From an uncultured Lachnospiraceae bacterium (GTDB taxonomy: Bacteria > Bacillota > Clostridia > Lachnospirales > Lachnospiraceae): a stretch of 64,000 bases of DNA. This document shows positions 16,764 through 27,489 of the stretch, piece after piece. Each line of letters opens with the position of its first letter. Within the stretch, counting starts at the first letter, position 1. The notes beneath the pieces were generated by a model that had not been told where the DNA came from, did no database searches, and saw only the letters and a list, made by a program, of their open reading frames with translations. The DNA lies in contig CAJODN010000004.1 in the NCBI GenBank assembly GCA_905233695.1, forward strand, positions 55,582-119,581. Direction: 5' to 3'. The position numbers and the translations under genes are program-made.

Positions 16764-18737
16764 TTACTGTTTTCTATCTTCTAACGGTATCTCCTTACGT
16801 ATCTCCTTAGTCCGTATCTCCTCTGCGATTTGGTTAATGAAGTCGGATAACGGTTTCACGCCCTCGTCACCTGCGAAACGGCTTCGAACAGACACTGTCT
16901 TATCAGCTTGTTCCTTCTCTCCGACAACAAGCATATAGGGAATCTTCTCGAGACGAGCTTCACGAATCTTAAATCCAATCTTCTCAGCTCTGTTATCAAC
17001 AGATGTTAAGATTCCGTTTTTCTTAAGCTCTGCTTCTATTTCATAAGCATAATCACCGAACTTCTCAGAGATAGGGAGCACCCTTACCTGCTCGGGGCAT
17101 AGCCATGTCGGGAATTTGCCGGCGTATTTCTCAATAAGCCATGCAAGAGTTCTCTCATAGCAACCCATTGAAGTTCTGTGAATGATGTAAGGTCTAACCT
17201 TGTCACCATTTTCATCGATGTAGAACATATCGAACTTCTCGGCTATAAGTGCGTCCCACTGAACCGTAATCATGGTATCTTCCTTGCCGTATACATTCTT
17301 GGCATTGATATCAACCTTCGGTCCGTAGAATGCGGCTTCACCAACATCCTCAGTAAATTCCACACCAAGTTCATTCAGGATATCTCTTATATGACCTTCC
17401 GTCTCTTCCCAGACTTCAGGTTCACCGATATATTTCTCACGATTATCCGGATCCCATTTTGACAGATGGTATGTAACATCTTCTTCAACACCAAGGACTT
17501 CGAGACAGTACTTGGCAAGAGCCATACATTTCTTGAATTCTTCCACCATCTGATCAGGTCTTACAACAAGATGTCCCTCTGTAATTGTGAATTGCCTTAC
17601 ACGAGTAAGTCCGTGCATCTCGCCGGAGTCTTCGTTTCTGAAAAGTGTGGATGTCTCCGAATATCTGCATGGTAAATCTTTATAAGAATGCTGAGTTGCC
17701 TTGTATACATAATATTGGAAAGGACAAGTCATGGGACGAAGTGCCATAACATCCTTGTCATCCCGCTCTTCGTTAAGCACGAACATCCCCTCTTTATAAT
17801 GATCCCAGTGACCGGATATCTTATAGAGATCTGACTTAGCCATAAGAGGAGTTCTTGTTCTTGTATATCCCCATTCATTATCCTCTAAGTCTTCTATCCA
17901 ACGCTGAAGAATTTGAATCATCTTCGTACCCTTAGGCATAAAGAGAGGAAGACCTTGTCCGATTACATCTACGGTTGTAAAAAGTTGCATTTCACGACCG
18001 AGCTTATTATGGTCTCTTTTCTTAATATCTTCAAGGTGGTCGAGATGTGCCTTTAATTCATCCTTACTTGCAAATGCTGTGCCGTAGATACGTGTAAGCA
18101 TCTTGTTATGCTCATCGCCTCTCCAGTATGCACCTGATGATGATATAAGCTTAAATGCTTTTATAAGCTTAGTATTCATGATATGAGGACCGGCACAAAG
18201 GTCTACGAAATCATTCTCACCCTGACGATAGAAAGAAATCGTCGCATCTTCCGGAAGATCGTTAATAAGCTCTACCTTGTAAGGCTCATTTCTGTCTTCC
18301 ATGAACTTAACAGCTTCATCTCTCGGAAGGCAGAAACGCTCGAACTTAGGCTTAGCCTTAATTAGGCTCTTCATTTCCTTTTCAATCTCGTTAAGATCTT
18401 CTCTTGAAAAGGGCTCTGTATCAAAGTCATAATAGAAGCCATCCTCAATAGAAGGACCGATTGCAAGCTTAGCATCAGGTCTGACTTTTTTGACAGCCTC
18501 AGCCATAATATGAGAGCAAGTATGTCTTAAAGCGCTTAAACCCTCTTTATCCTTTGCTGTAAGAATCGCAAGTTCAGAGTCAGAATCAATCTCTGTTCTT
18601 AAATCTTTAACTTCACCGTTGACTTCTACGGCGCAGGCATTACGAGCAAGACCTTCGCTAATATCCATTGCAACATCAAAGCCCGTTACTTTATCCTTAA
18701 ATTCTTTCTTGGAACCATCCTTTAATGTAATAATCAT
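16764..18737 (-). CDS. thrS: Threonyl-tRNA synthetase
   Basis: A 657-residue class II synthetase of normal bacterial size. In order it has a TGS domain (about 1-60), the editing domain with HTCSHIMAEAV and CAGPHIMNTKLIKAF, the catalytic core with MTCPFQYYVYK (zinc cysteine) and RYSETSTLFRNEDSGEMHGL, and the anticodon-binding domain (WLCPEQVRVLPIS). It charges tRNA-Thr and edits serine. GGGAG precedes ATG 18737. The 52-bp gap to the upstream SEC-C gene holds no T-box, so unlike many Firmicute thrS genes it shows no visible tRNA-sensing leader. A short gap downstream suggests co-transcription with the acyl-CoA synthetase. Confidence 0.98.
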   Translation of the reverse strand: MIITLKDGSKKEFKDKVTGFDVAMDISEGLARNACAVEVNGEVKDLRTEIDSDSELAILTAKDKEGLSALRHTCSHIMAEAVKKVRPDAKLAIGPSIEDGFYYDFDTEPFSREDLNEIEKEMKSLIKAKPKFERFCLPRDEAVKFMEDRNEPYKVELINDLPEDATISFYRQGENDFVDLCAGPHIMNTKLIKAFKLISSSGAYWRGDEHNKMLTRIYGTAFASKDELKAHLDHLEDIKKRDHNKLGREMQLFTTVDVIGQGLPLFMPKGTKMIQILQRWIEDLEDNEWGYTRTRTPLMAKSDLYKISGHWDHYKEGMFVLNEERDDKDVMALRPMTCPFQYYVYKATQHSYKDLPCRYSETSTLFRNEDSGEMHGLTRVRQFTITEGHLVVRPDQMVEEFKKCMALAKYCLEVLGVEEDVTYHLSKWDPDNREKYIGEPEVWEETEGHIRDILNELGVEFTEDVGEAAFYGPKVDINAKNVYGKEDTMITVQWDALIAEKFDMFYIDENGDKVRPYIIHRTSMGCYERTLAWLIEKYAGKFPTWLCPEQVRVLPISEKFGDYAYEIEAELKKNGILTSVDNRAEKIGFKIREARLEKIPYMLVVGEKEQADKTVSVRSRFAGDEGVKPLSDFINQIAEEIRTKEIRKEIPLEDRKQ

Positions 18738-18789
18738 AGTATTCTCCCTTCCGGCGACTCACCCTACAAACGGCATAGTCGTTAATTAA

Positions 18790-19290
18790 TTATCTTCCGC
18801 AACATTTCTTATACTTCTTACCGCTTCCACACGGGCAAGGATCGTTACGACCCACCTTCTTATCAGCCACAAATGTATGGCTTCTCTTCTGCTCCATTAC
18901 CATAGACTTCTGAGTATCCTTATCGAAAATGTTATCCCACTCAGGAAGTGTATAGAGCCAATCAGCCTTAGCTTCAACCATATTACGGAAAAGCTTCTCG
19001 TTATCAAAGTCAAGCTTAACAATTGTATCGTCCTTCATGGTTTCAATTGGATTAGGCTCTTTTAAGCTTTCGTTAATTCCGTCAAGAAAGCCTACAAATG
19101 TAAGAAGCTCCATATCGTATTTCTTGGAGAGTTCTTCTACTGTTCCTTCAACAACTTCATCAGGGTTCTTGAGAAGCTCCTCGTATACGCTCTTTTCCTG
19201 CAGGAAATATTCATTCCAAAAAGCCTGGGCGCTCACATCGTCCTGTTGACTTTCGTATGCTACATTTCTCCATGTCTCTAGTAATGTCAT
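18790..19290 (-). CDS. SEC-C metal-binding domain protein
   Basis: A 166-residue protein with an alpha-helical body of unknown function. Its C-terminus is [20 protein letters not shown], the zinc-binding SEC-C motif (CxC...CC) found at the end of SecA and in many small proteins. In SecA the motif binds SecB and ribosomes; in stand-alone proteins the role is unsettled. AAGGAG precedes ATG 19290. It is upstream of thrS on the same strand, with element R3 between it and the ABC cluster. Confidence 0.85.
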   Translation of the reverse strand: MTLLETWRNVAYESQQDDVSAQAFWNEYFLQEKSVYEELLKNPDEVVEGTVEELSKKYDMELLTFVGFLDGINESLKEPNPIETMKDDTIVKLDFDNEKLFRNMVEAKADWLYTLPEWDNIFDKDTQKSMVMEQKRSHTFVADKKVGRNDPCPCGSGKKYKKCCGR

Positions 19291-19322
19291 AGTGTACTCC
19301 TTATTTAGTCTTAATCCGGCAC

Positions 19323-19416
19323 CTTCGGACCGAGTACCTGCACGCTCATGACGAAATGTCGTATGCGCACCCCGAATGGGGTGTGCCGGTAACTTAGCAG
19401 GTCTCGGCTCCTCAGA
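19323..19416 (+). repeat. Intergenic foldback element R3 (junction subtype)
   Basis: Stem CCGAG-t-ACCTGC pairs with GCAGGT-CTCGG around a bulged T. Compared with R1 the outer stem has a paired A-T to G-C change. Inside are hairpin GAC-GAAAT-GTC and the GC-rich hairpin GCGCACCCC-GAAT-GGGGTGTGC, then CGGTAACTTA. R4 carries the same sequence inverted. It lies 8 bp after the stop of the small membrane protein. Confidence 0.85.
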
Positions 19417-19424
19417 TGCTAACT

Positions 19425-19643
19425 CTAAAAATTCTCGTTCTCTTCCTTCTTTTCCTTAATCTTCTTGTACATTTCTATGATACAGAAAAGAAGCACCGGT
19501 ATTATCAGGGTTGCGGCAATGGAGAGCCCAAGATAAGTCATTAGGTTGGGACCACCAATTAATGCCACAACAAGCGTCGTAACATACATTCCGGCAAGAA
19601 GTATTGCTCCTATTAATGCAAGAATTCTTTTTAATTTACTCAT
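19425..19643 (-). CDS. Small two-helix membrane protein of the ABC cluster
   Basis: A 72-residue protein with two predicted transmembrane segments (about residues 8-28 and 36-57) and a lysine/glutamate-rich tail ([13 protein letters not shown]). Not recognised as a named family. Its ATG overlaps the permease stop as TAATG, so it is translationally coupled and probably an accessory part of the ABC exporter. It is unlikely to be a shadow ORF because the overlap, membrane pattern and start context all fit. Confidence 0.7.
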   Translation of the reverse strand: MSKLKRILALIGAILLAGMYVTTLVVALIGGPNLMTYLGLSIAATLIIPVLLFCIIEMYKKIKEKKEENENF

Positions 19644-21784
19644 TATTGCTTCCTTCTAATAGCCCAGATTACAATTCCCGTAATAAGTGATGCAAGCGGT
19701 ATAAGGAGTCCCCAGAGGATTCCGTATATTATAAGTGCTGCACCTGTCACCATTATAGACTCTGTCTGAAGTGACTTAGATGGAATGATTACATTCTGCT
19801 TATCTGTGTCAGTACTCTTCGTAAGCGCCGTTACCGTATTGGTGAAGAGCTTAGAGTTGTTACCATATACATAGCTATCCATTTCATCATTGAAGAGATA
19901 CTGACAACCGTATACAACAATGCCGGATCCATTAGCGTATGTCTCTTCCACACCAAGCTTAAAGCTTCCCGTCTCATCACCGGCCGTTTTCTCTGTAGTA
20001 CTTCCTTCCGAGCCATCAAGGTTGGCCTTAATATAGGCGCCGTCAGATGTCTTAAGAAGCGAAGTTAAAGTAGACTCATTATTCTCTGTATAATCAATTG
20101 CCGTAGCACTGTATAAAAGCACCGACTTCTTTCCTTGAATTCCTGTTGACACATCAGACTCTAACACTTCAGGTAGAAGCGCATAGTTCTGTCTGTAGTA
20201 ATAGCCTTGTGTATCCTCGCATACAACTCCCGGCTTAACGGTAATATGCAAGCTGCTTAGAAGTTCTTTGTAATTCGGCATATCGTTAATTGATACAATA
20301 GATCTTGCGGTTGAATCAACATTTGCAATGTTGAATATAACATTTCCACCCTTAGAAATGTAGTCGCTAATCTTGGTAACGTCATCCTTCGATAAATCCT
20401 TGGACGGTGCGTTAACAACGAGAAGTCCGCAGTCCGCAGGAATAGCATCACTCTCAAGAAGGTTAATTGACTTAATCGAATAATTACCCTTAGAAAGTGC
20501 CGTTGTACAGTTCTGTCCAAGTGATTGCTCATCGTGACCTTGCAATGTATAGATTACAGTATCACTGTTATTAACAACGCTGTAAAGTGCATTGATAATA
20601 AGACCTTCGCCATCATAAGCCGTTATATCATAACTGTAAGTTGACTGATTCATCGAATACTCGTAAATGTTATCGTAGCTTATAGCCTTGGCATTACCAT
20701 TTTCACCGACAACGATGAGACTGCCCTGACTCAAATTCTCAGATGTATACTGAGATGCAAACATTGGATTAGATGCCATATCCACATACTCAACCGTAAT
20801 CTTGTCGCTTGAGTCGAATTGATCTAACGTCTTCTTCAGGTTTTCATCGGTTGAACTCTCAGAAGAAAGCACATAGATTGTCGCTTTATGATCATAATTC
20901 TTTAAGAATTCTTTTCCTTCATCTGAAATTGTATATACTTTATTCGATGTTGCGTCGAATTCCATATAATTATCGGGAATGTAGCTTATACCCACATTTA
21001 TACCGATAAATAATACAATCGCAATTATAATTGCCAGCGTCCTTGATACAAGTCTTGAAATTACATTCTTGGAGATAGACCATCTTCTCTTCTGGATCAC
21101 ACAATAGGTGAAGAAGATAAAAAGGACAATTAAAAGCACGTAATATATAACCGCCTTAAGATCGAACACTCCGTTAAGGAAGCTCTGCATTGGCTTACCT
21201 ATACTTATACAATATAGTATCTTAGATAACAGATTCTCTTCTGTAAATATAAGGTCGAAAAGCGAATCTGATATATATGCCACAAAAAGTACAATAAACG
21301 AAATAATAACAGATATAATCTGGCTCTTCGTAAGTGTTGACATAAAAAGCGCAATTGCTATTGCGGCAAGTCCGAACAAATAGAAGCCAAACAGTGCGGT
21401 ATAATTCTGACCAAGTGCTCCCGCACCATAGAATTCAAGAACTATCGGAGCAATAGCCATAAAGAGTACCGCCATTGTAAATGTTGCGGCTACGGACAGA
21501 TATTTTCCGATAATAATCTTAATGGGAGGCACCGGTGCCGTAAATATCAGTTGATCCGTCTTATTCTTCCGTTCCTCCGTGAACACTCTCATGCAGAGAA
21601 TCGGTGTGACGATAATAACGATACTGCATATATTAGACAGTGGATATGACATATACGGACTTCCGTTAAGCAGGTTATATATTAAGAAAAACAGTCCGAA
21701 GAACGCACAAAGTACGCTTATGAATATCCAGCCTATTACGTTGGTAAAAAGGGATCTTAGGTCTCTCTTAAATATCGCTGTCAT
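19643..21784 (-). CDS. ABC-2 permease fused to a GldG-like auxiliary domain
   Basis: A 713-residue membrane protein. The N-terminal third (to about residue 235) is an ABC-2 permease with six hydrophobic segments and ITPILCMRVFTEERKNKTDQ, as in GldF-type permeases. A further helix near 250-270 leads into a large extracytoplasmic domain with the GldG/ABC_transp_aux pattern (TIYVLSSESSTDENLKKTL; GLLVVNAPSKDLSKDDV), and a last helix lies near 685-708. GldF and GldG are separate proteins in Bacteroidetes; here they are one chain. The substrate is unknown. It overlaps the ATPase gene by 17 bp on its upstream side. Confidence 0.88.
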   Translation of the reverse strand: MTAIFKRDLRSLFTNVIGWIFISVLCAFFGLFFLIYNLLNGSPYMSYPLSNICSIVIIVTPILCMRVFTEERKNKTDQLIFTAPVPPIKIIIGKYLSVAATFTMAVLFMAIAPIVLEFYGAGALGQNYTALFGFYLFGLAAIAIALFMSTLTKSQIISVIISFIVLFVAYISDSLFDLIFTEENLLSKILYCISIGKPMQSFLNGVFDLKAVIYYVLLIVLFIFFTYCVIQKRRWSISKNVISRLVSRTLAIIIAIVLFIGINVGISYIPDNYMEFDATSNKVYTISDEGKEFLKNYDHKATIYVLSSESSTDENLKKTLDQFDSSDKITVEYVDMASNPMFASQYTSENLSQGSLIVVGENGNAKAISYDNIYEYSMNQSTYSYDITAYDGEGLIINALYSVVNNSDTVIYTLQGHDEQSLGQNCTTALSKGNYSIKSINLLESDAIPADCGLLVVNAPSKDLSKDDVTKISDYISKGGNVIFNIANVDSTARSIVSINDMPNYKELLSSLHITVKPGVVCEDTQGYYYRQNYALLPEVLESDVSTGIQGKKSVLLYSATAIDYTENNESTLTSLLKTSDGAYIKANLDGSEGSTTEKTAGDETGSFKLGVEETYANGSGIVVYGCQYLFNDEMDSYVYGNNSKLFTNTVTALTKSTDTDKQNVIIPSKSLQTESIMVTGAALIIYGILWGLLIPLASLITGIVIWAIRRKQ

Positions 21785-22727
21785 TATTATCTCCCTCCTC
21801 TCCCGTAAGTTCTAAGAAGACATCTTCAAGTGAGGTCGTATCTTCTTTCATTTCAAAGATTGATATTCTCTCAGCTGAGAGCGCAAGAGAAATATCTTCT
21901 CTCACATCACAATTTTCATTTGCTTCAACCGTAATCTTGACGGTACCTTCTTCTTCACCGGTAACGGCAGTAACGGATGTTACATCATTAATACCTTCGA
22001 TAATCTCTTTACACTTATCAATATCACCCTTGGCAACTATCTCAAGTGTCTGATGTGAATTAAAATAATTAGACAAATTACTTATTGAATCGTTGGCAAT
22101 AATCTTACCCTTATTGATAATAAATACATGAGAGCATGTCTCACTGATCTCACTTAAAATGTGTGAGCTTAGAATTACAGTATGGGTTCCCGAAAGACCT
22201 TTAATCAAGTCTCTTATCTCTTTAATCTGATTAGGATCAAGACCGACCGTGGGCTCATCAAGAATTACGATATCGGGAGAACCGATTATAGCCTGTGCAA
22301 AACCAACTCTCTGACGATAACCTTTAGAAAGGTTATTGATAATTCGTCTCTGCACATCAGTAATACTTGTAAGCGCCATAACACGCTTTACTTCTTCATC
22401 AATCTTAGACTTCTCGAAAGTCTTAAGTTCACATACGAACTTGAGATATTCATATACAGTCATATCAACATAGAGAGGCGGAATCTCGGGAAGATATCCG
22501 ATACAAGTCTTCGCCTTCTCCGGCTCTTCATATATGTCGTATCCGTTAATCTTAATCTCTCCGCTTGTAGGCGCAAGATAACCGGTTAAAATATTCATTG
22601 TTGTGGATTTGCCGGCGCCGTTGGGTCCGAGGAACCCATACACCTGACCGGATTCAATTTTAAGAGAAATGTCATCTACGGCTAAGTGATTGCCGTACTT
22701 TTTAGTTAGGTTGTTAATCTCAATCAT
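21768..22727 (-). CDS. ABC transporter ATP-binding protein (GldA-like)
   Basis: A 319-residue ATPase with Walker A GPNGAGKST, signature LSKGYRQRVGFAQAI, Walker B DIVILDEPTVGLDP and switch histidine in VILSSHIL. A C-terminal extension of about 90 residues follows the nucleotide-binding domain. It powers the permease encoded next, in a GldA-FG-like exporter. AGGAG eight bases before ATG 22727 decides the start over an in-frame GTG nine bases earlier. It begins 11 bp after purA, so it probably shares the purA transcript. Confidence 0.92.
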   Translation of the reverse strand: MIEINNLTKKYGNHLAVDDISLKIESGQVYGFLGPNGAGKSTTMNILTGYLAPTSGEIKINGYDIYEEPEKAKTCIGYLPEIPPLYVDMTVYEYLKFVCELKTFEKSKIDEEVKRVMALTSITDVQRRIINNLSKGYRQRVGFAQAIIGSPDIVILDEPTVGLDPNQIKEIRDLIKGLSGTHTVILSSHILSEISETCSHVFIINKGKIIANDSISNLSNYFNSHQTLEIVAKGDIDKCKEIIEGINDVTSVTAVTGEEEGTVKITVEANENCDVREDISLALSAERISIFEMKEDTTSLEDVFLELTGEEGDNNDSDI

Positions 22728-22738
22728 TGTTAGCACTC

Positions 22739-24013
22739 CTATCTATATATTATTTCATCCCTGCCCGGGCCGTTAGATATCATTTTAATGGGATATCCGA
22801 GATGTTCTTCCACGAACTCTACATACTTTCTGCAGTTCTCGGGAAGCTTGTTATAATTCTTTATTCCGCGGATATCACATTTCCAACCCGGGAGAGTCTC
22901 AAGAACAGGATTAGCCTTCTCTAGCTTATATGTCACAGGGAATTCTGTTGTAACCTTCCCGTCTATCTCGTATCCTACGCATACGGGAATCTCGTCTAAG
23001 TATCCGAGTGCATCCAACACTGTAAATGCAACTTTCGTAGCGCCCTGCATTCTGCAACCGTACTTACTTGCAACACAGTCGAACCATCCCACTCTTCTGG
23101 GACGTCCCGTTGTTGCCCCGTATTCGCCCTTATCACCGCCGTGCTTTCTAAGTTCCTCAGCTTCATCATCGAATATTTCCGATACAAATGCTCCGGCACC
23201 CACAGCTGATGAATAAGCCTTAACAACGGTAATTATCTCTTTAATCTCATAAGGGGGTATACCGGCACCGATTGCGCCATATGACGCTAATGTCGATGAT
23301 GATGTAACCATAGGGTATATTCCGTGATCGGGATCCTTAAGTGTTCCGAGCTGTCCCTCAAGAAGAATTGTCTTATTGTCTCTAAGTGCATCATGTAAAA
23401 ATAACGATACATCAGCAACATAAGGCTCAATCATACCTTTATATTCATGTAGTGTCTTAAGAAGCTCATCAGGATCAAGAAGAGGCTTATGATATAAATG
23501 TTCAAGTAGCACATTTTTCATATCACAGATTCTTACAACCTTAGTCTTAAGTACTTCTTCATCGAAAAGCTCCGATACTTGGAATCCAATCTTAGCGTAT
23601 TTATCTGAATAGAAAGGAGCTATACCTGACTTGGTGGAACCGAATGAAGCCTTACCAAGTCTCTCTTCCTCATATTGATCGAATAAAATGTGATATGGCA
23701 TAACCATCTGTGCTCTATTGGAAATCATAATCCTGGGCTTAGGCACGCCACCGTTTATAACATCTTGTATCTCGTTAAAAAGCTTAGGTACATCAAGAGC
23801 AACACCATTACCGATAACACTTGTAGTATGGTCATAGAATACTCCCGAAGGCAAAGTATGAAGCGCAAAACGACCGTAATCGTTGACAATCGTATGTCCT
23901 GCATTGGCACCGCCTTGGAATCTCACGATAATATCGGCGTCCTTTGCAAGCATGTCGGTAATCTTACCTTTTCCTTCATCTCCCCAGTTAGCTCCAACTA
24001 CAGCTTTAACCAT
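22739..24013 (-). CDS. purA: Adenylosuccinate synthetase
   Basis: A 424-residue GTP-dependent enzyme that joins IMP and aspartate, the first committed step to AMP. The phosphate loop is GANWGDEGKGK (usually GAQWGDEGKGK), followed by RFQGGANAGHTIV, SNRAQMVMPYH, the IMP-binding GATTGRPRRVGWFD and a normal C-terminal domain. ATG 24013 follows AGGAGG; longer in-frame reading upstream crosses the promoter and terminator and is not coding. It is transcribed from a strong extended -10 promoter at 24087-24115. Confidence 0.97.
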   Translation of the reverse strand: MVKAVVGANWGDEGKGKITDMLAKDADIIVRFQGGANAGHTIVNDYGRFALHTLPSGVFYDHTTSVIGNGVALDVPKLFNEIQDVINGGVPKPRIMISNRAQMVMPYHILFDQYEEERLGKASFGSTKSGIAPFYSDKYAKIGFQVSELFDEEVLKTKVVRICDMKNVLLEHLYHKPLLDPDELLKTLHEYKGMIEPYVADVSLFLHDALRDNKTILLEGQLGTLKDPDHGIYPMVTSSSTLASYGAIGAGIPPYEIKEIITVVKAYSSAVGAGAFVSEIFDDEAEELRKHGGDKGEYGATTGRPRRVGWFDCVASKYGCRMQGATKVAFTVLDALGYLDEIPVCVGYEIDGKVTTEFPVTYKLEKANPVLETLPGWKCDIRGIKNYNKLPENCRKYVEFVEEHLGYPIKMISNGPGRDEIIYR

Positions 24014-24051
24014 TTTAATTCCTCCTAGGTTTTCCTTTTTAATAGGAATAT

Positions 24052-24086
24052 AAAAAACACTTCGTGGGCATACGCACACGAAGTGT
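24052..24086 (-). terminator. Intrinsic terminator after groESL, abutting the purA -10
   Basis: Minus-strand stem ACACTTCGTG/CACGAAGTGT (24077-24086 with 24057-24066) is followed by six Ts (24052-24057). The 5' arm starts directly after the purA -10. It should stop groEL read-through. RNA started near 24080 lacks most of the 5' arm. Confidence 0.75.
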
Positions 24087-24115
24087 ATTATAGCATAATT
24101 GAATACTAATTTCAA
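24087..24115 (-). promoter_or_regulatory. purA promoter
   Basis: Minus-strand TTGAAA (24110-24115), a 17-bp spacer ending in TGC, then TATAAT (24087-24092). This is a near-consensus extended -10 promoter with a predicted start near 24080. Confidence 0.85.
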
Positions 24116-24121
24116 TGAACA

Positions 24122-24186
24122 ACATCGCTACGCGATGTCGCCGTGTCATAAGGCATCCTCCCACTACGTGGAGCCCTCCTTATGAC
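24122..24186 (-). repeat. Two hairpins after groEL
   Basis: The first is GTCATAAGG/CCTTATGAC (24145-24153 with 24178-24186) enclosing a small CTC/GAG hairpin. The second is ACATCGC/GCGATGT (24122-24138). They start 4 bp after the groEL stop and lack a T-tract. They may stabilise the 3' end of the groESL message. They do not carry the R-family bulge. Confidence 0.55.
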
Positions 24187-24189
24187 ATT

Positions 24190-25830
<1,641 letters not shown>

Positions 25831-25837
25831 TTAAATA

Positions 25838-26122
25838 TTATTCTACAACTGCAAGAATATCATCTTGACGTACAATAATGAATTCTTCGCCGTCAAGCTT
25901 AACCTCTGTGCCTGCATACTTAGAATAGATTACCTTCTGCCCAACACTTACTTGCATTTTTACTTCCTTGCCATCAACAACTCCGCCGGGTCCTACCGCA
26001 ATAACCTCAGCCTCTTGCGGTTTTTCCTGTGCTGAAGAAGCAAGTATTATTCCTGACTTAGTAGTCTCTTCTGCTTCGAGTTGCTTAAGAACAACACGAT
26101 CAGATAATGGGTTTAATTTCAT
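25838..26122 (-). CDS. groES: Co-chaperonin GroES (10 kDa)
   Basis: A 94-residue lid protein with the family start MKLNPLSDRVVLKQLEAEET, mobile loop KSGIILASSAQEKPQ, and YSKYAGTEVKLDGEEFIIV. It caps GroEL. AAGGAGG lies upstream of ATG 26122. The long leader (about 140 nt) carries a structured region at 26154-26273 and is controlled by a CIRCE operator at 26275-26301. Confidence 0.99.
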   Translation of the reverse strand: MKLNPLSDRVVLKQLEAEETTKSGIILASSAQEKPQEAEVIAVGPGGVVDGKEVKMQVSVGQKVIYSKYAGTEVKLDGEEFIIVRQDDILAVVE

Positions 26123-26153
26123 AGTATAATGCCTCCTTATTTTATTATTGTCT

Positions 26154-26273
26154 ATAATGACTCACGGATCGCTTCGCGCTTCGCGCTCATATAGTTGCGG
26201 GTCAACAAGTATTCGCTCTGCTTACAAGCAAGCTTGACGCAGATTTAATACTTCTTTCCCCTTAAGTCATTAT
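26154..26273 (-). other. Structured region in the groESL leader
   Basis: Outer arms ATAATGACT/AGTCATTAT (26154-26162 with 26265-26273) enclose AAGTATT/AATACTT (26207-26213 with 26247-26253), a GTTG/CAAC hairpin and a GCGC/GCGC hairpin with nearby GCTTCG direct repeats. The predicted transcription start (near 26265) may cut into the outer arm. It is a candidate leader RNA structure or an inserted palindromic element. Confidence 0.5.
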
Positions 26274-26300
26274 GTTAGCACTCTCCTTAGGTGAGTGCAA
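26272..26300 (-). promoter_or_regulatory. groESL promoter
   Basis: Minus-strand TTGCAC (26295-26300), 17-bp spacer, TAACAT (26272-26277). The CIRCE operator covers the whole spacer, so a bound HrcA would block polymerase. Confidence 0.6.
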
Positions 26301-26301
26301 G
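26275..26301. promoter_or_regulatory. CIRCE operator (HrcA site)
   Basis: TTAGCACTC-N9-GAGTGCAAG. The left arm is the exact consensus, and the right arm matches GAGTGC then differs from CTAA at its end. CIRCE is the classic HrcA heat-shock repressor site, and it sits just where expected, upstream of groES. hrcA itself is not in the window. Confidence 0.93.
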
Positions 26302-26319
26302 TAATTTTTTGAAAAAATT

Positions 26320-27420
26320 TTATTTTTTTGATTTCAGGGTGTCAAGAGCACTGGAAAGTAGCTTCCCTGCCGTACCCTTAAGTGCCGAGTGCTGTTCTTC
26401 GGAAAGCCCAAAAAACGCTTCTCTAAGCCTGTGAAGGTTACTGCGAGACACCTCGCTTAGGTCATCAACGGTATCAATATTGGCGTCACTTAACGGCTGG
26501 AACAAAGAATCTATGAATATCTTTCTCTCTTCATCATTAAGCCCGATTATCCAATTCGACACGGCCTCATCAATCATAATCGATCTTTCTGACAGATTCT
26601 CACAGGTAATGAAATCACCTCCGAGTATTTGCCATGACATAGCGTCGTGCTGTTGTATGCCATAATTACTGCTCTTAACAATCTTATGTTCGAAACTATT
26701 AAGAAGAAGCATTCCAACAATAGAATTCTCGGGAACTATACTTCTGATCTTAGGAAGAATTCTGTTATATCCGCTCATAAGAGTTATATCTTCTCGAAAT
26801 CCCGGACCGTCGTTTGTATACACATTTACAATCTTATCCTGAATCTTATAATCACAGAATGCCGAGGCATATACAGCGAAATTGCCGCCCTTGGAATGAC
26901 CGCCTACACGAAGCGGACAATCTATGTCACTAAAATTACTGTTAAGATATTCCATCGCTTTCTTTTGACCGAGAGTCTGATACAGATATCCCATATTAAG
27001 GTCTTCCTTCCAACCGACTATAGTAGAGTCGGTACCTCTGAAAGCGACATAATATGTGTTGTCGGGAAGTATAAATGTGGTAACAGAGAACTGAGAATCC
27101 TCTTCCACCACAACTTCATCCACATATCCCGTAAGATAGATATCCTTGTAACGATTAGCGTGTACCATATCGTCCATAAGGAATGGCGCCACCTTAACGG
27201 ACGACTTTCTAGACATTATCTCTTCTCTTGAATATGCAGAGAAAAACTTGTCATATGCATCGGCAAGTGAAATCCTGTCATTAATTCCGGGACCCGGTAC
27301 AATATTTCCGAAATCGGTATAAGCAAGATAAGAAAGCACTATATTATCAACATCATTAAATGGATTCTGAGAGAATGTAATATCTCCTCTCCACTTAAGA
27401 TAATCTGTCATATTAGGCAT
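26320..27420 (-). CDS. Lipase-like alpha/beta hydrolase (DUF2974 / Mbeg1-like)
   Basis: A 366-residue protein of the clostridial Mbeg1-like family. It starts MPNMTDYLKWRGDITFSQNP and carries TYYVAFRGTDSTIVGWKEDL, then the nucleophile elbow GGHSKGGNFAVYAS (Ser in GHSKG). Substrates are unproven. The histidine region is hard to assign by eye. GGAGG precedes ATG 27420. No signal peptide is visible, so it is probably cytoplasmic. It follows the CPBP protease gene by 69 bp. Downstream is an AT-rich palindrome before the CIRCE site that could end transcription. Confidence 0.8.
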   Translation of the reverse strand: MPNMTDYLKWRGDITFSQNPFNDVDNIVLSYLAYTDFGNIVPGPGINDRISLADAYDKFFSAYSREEIMSRKSSVKVAPFLMDDMVHANRYKDIYLTGYVDEVVVEEDSQFSVTTFILPDNTYYVAFRGTDSTIVGWKEDLNMGYLYQTLGQKKAMEYLNSNFSDIDCPLRVGGHSKGGNFAVYASAFCDYKIQDKIVNVYTNDGPGFREDITLMSGYNRILPKIRSIVPENSIVGMLLLNSFEHKIVKSSNYGIQQHDAMSWQILGGDFITCENLSERSIMIDEAVSNWIIGLNDEERKIFIDSLFQPLSDANIDTVDDLSEVSRSNLHRLREAFFGLSEEQHSALKGTAGKLLSSALDTLKSKK

Positions 27421-27489
27421 GATAAAACCTCCAACAGCAGCATTATATAAATGCGGTTTCAGGAATTCGGCAAATGTAACTTTTTAAAA

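Noticed and set aside
24014..24115. Longer N-terminus for purA
   Set aside because: The extra 34 codons cover the promoter and terminator. AGGAGG and the family start both point to 24013.
26647..27231. A 194-residue plus-strand open frame
   Set aside because: It lies wholly inside the lipase-like gene on the other strand, has no ribosome site and shows no recognisable motif. It is a shadow of the minus-strand codon pattern.
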